Positions 63,822 through 64,000 of a DNA stretch of 64,000 bases are shown piece after piece. The position numbers and the translations under genes are program-made. The notes beneath the pieces are model-generated. The model ran no database searches, was not told the origin of the DNA, and saw only the letters and a list, made by a program, of their open reading frames with translations. The DNA is from Flavobacterium sp. BFFFF1 (lineage in GTDB: Bacteria; Bacteroidota; Bacteroidia; Flavobacteriales; Flavobacteriaceae). Numbering within the stretch: position 1 is the stretch's first letter; every line of letters starts with the position of its first letter. The stretch is from assembly GCF_002256285.1 (NCBI RefSeq), contig NZ_NKJE01000001.1, forward strand, positions 1-64,000, written 5' to 3'.

Positions 63822-64000
63822 AAAATTTTACATTAGCTCCAAACAGGATTGACCGCTGTCTCGGATAAATTGTTTTGTCCAGCCCATTGTTGGTGATTTC
63901 CGGATCCAATCCGCTGTATTTTGTCAATACGAACGCATTTTGAACGCCGGCTGATAACCTTAATGAAGCTTTTCCTTCAAGCCATTTTGGAAAAGTATAT
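63822..64000 (-). CDS. SusC-family TonB-dependent receptor, C-terminal end only
   Basis: Only the last 59 codons lie in the window: KWLEGKASLRLSAGVQNAF, TKYSGLDPEITNNGLDKTIY, PRQRSILFGANVKF-stop. These are the final barrel strands of SusC proteins, ending in the aromatic residue needed for outer-membrane insertion. It pairs with susD 12 bp downstream. The rest, about 950 residues, is outside the window. Confidence 0.93.

Overview
The window comes from a member of the Bacteroidota, almost certainly Flavobacterium or a close relative in the Flavobacteriaceae. Signs are a moderate-to-low GC content, promoters of the Bacteroidota type (TAnnTTTG near -7, sometimes with TTTG or TTG about 19 nt upstream), few recognisable Shine-Dalgarno sites, type IX secretion (T9SS) cargo domains of both type A and type B, PorP/SprF and OmpA partners, a Sus-type starch locus, and mevalonate-pathway genes. 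No rRNA, prophage, transposase or CRISPR array is visible. Almost every gene has a recognisable family, gene density is high, and no gap reaches 300 bp.

Layout. 1-3.7 kb: a bifunctional-nuclease gene cut by the window edge, etfB-etfA (electron transfer flavoprotein) and pdhB (pyruvate dehydrogenase E1 beta). 3.9-8.1 kb: a DUF5686 surface protein, an acyltransferase and an AlkA-type DNA glycosylase. 8.2-10.8 kb: a membrane pyrophosphatase with a Cys-rich tail. 11-14 kb: an FtsX/MacB-like permease and purH. 14-19.7 kb: the cell-shape cluster mreB-mreC-mreD-mrdA-rodA. 19.7-26.3 kb: a three-gene T9SS type-B locus (large repeat protein, PorP/SprF, OmpA). 26.3-29.7 kb: an orphan oligopeptide-type permease with a tail-specific protease. 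29.9-35.3 kb: surE, a small membrane protein, lpxB, a C40 peptidase and comEC. 35.3-41.7 kb: a peptide-utilisation operon (DPP4-like peptidase, two POT transporters, two exported thioredoxins). 41.8-45.3 kb: a radical SAM gene broken by an in-frame amber codon, then HMG-CoA reductase and a GHMP kinase. 45.3-51.5 kb: coaX, an outer-membrane protein, lptC, a small membrane protein, a CNNM/CorC protein and a PpiD-like foldase. 51.6-52.1 kb: tRNA-Phe with a GIY-YIG cassette. 52.3-58 kb: exbB-exbD and two AsmA-like proteins. 58-64 kb: susC(partial)-susD-susE-amylase.

Most of the window is housekeeping and envelope biology: precursor supply and shape, LPS export, outer-membrane folding, T9SS surface display, and uptake of peptides and starch.

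The most unusual structure is at 51646-52130. A complete tRNA-Phe gene and its terminator are followed by a 94-codon GIY-YIG nuclease gene. That gene is followed by a second, degenerate copy of the tRNA 3' half, carrying a 16-bp palindrome in the T-arm, and by a second identical terminator. This is the arrangement expected of a very small mobile or homing unit that enters tRNA genes and rebuilds their 3' end. Other points worth checking are the amber codon replacing an expected Trp in the radical SAM gene, a two-copy intergenic repeat with conserved arms and a variable hairpin, the Cys-rich tail on the pyrophosphatase, and terminators placed inside an operon or inside the coding end of a facing gene.
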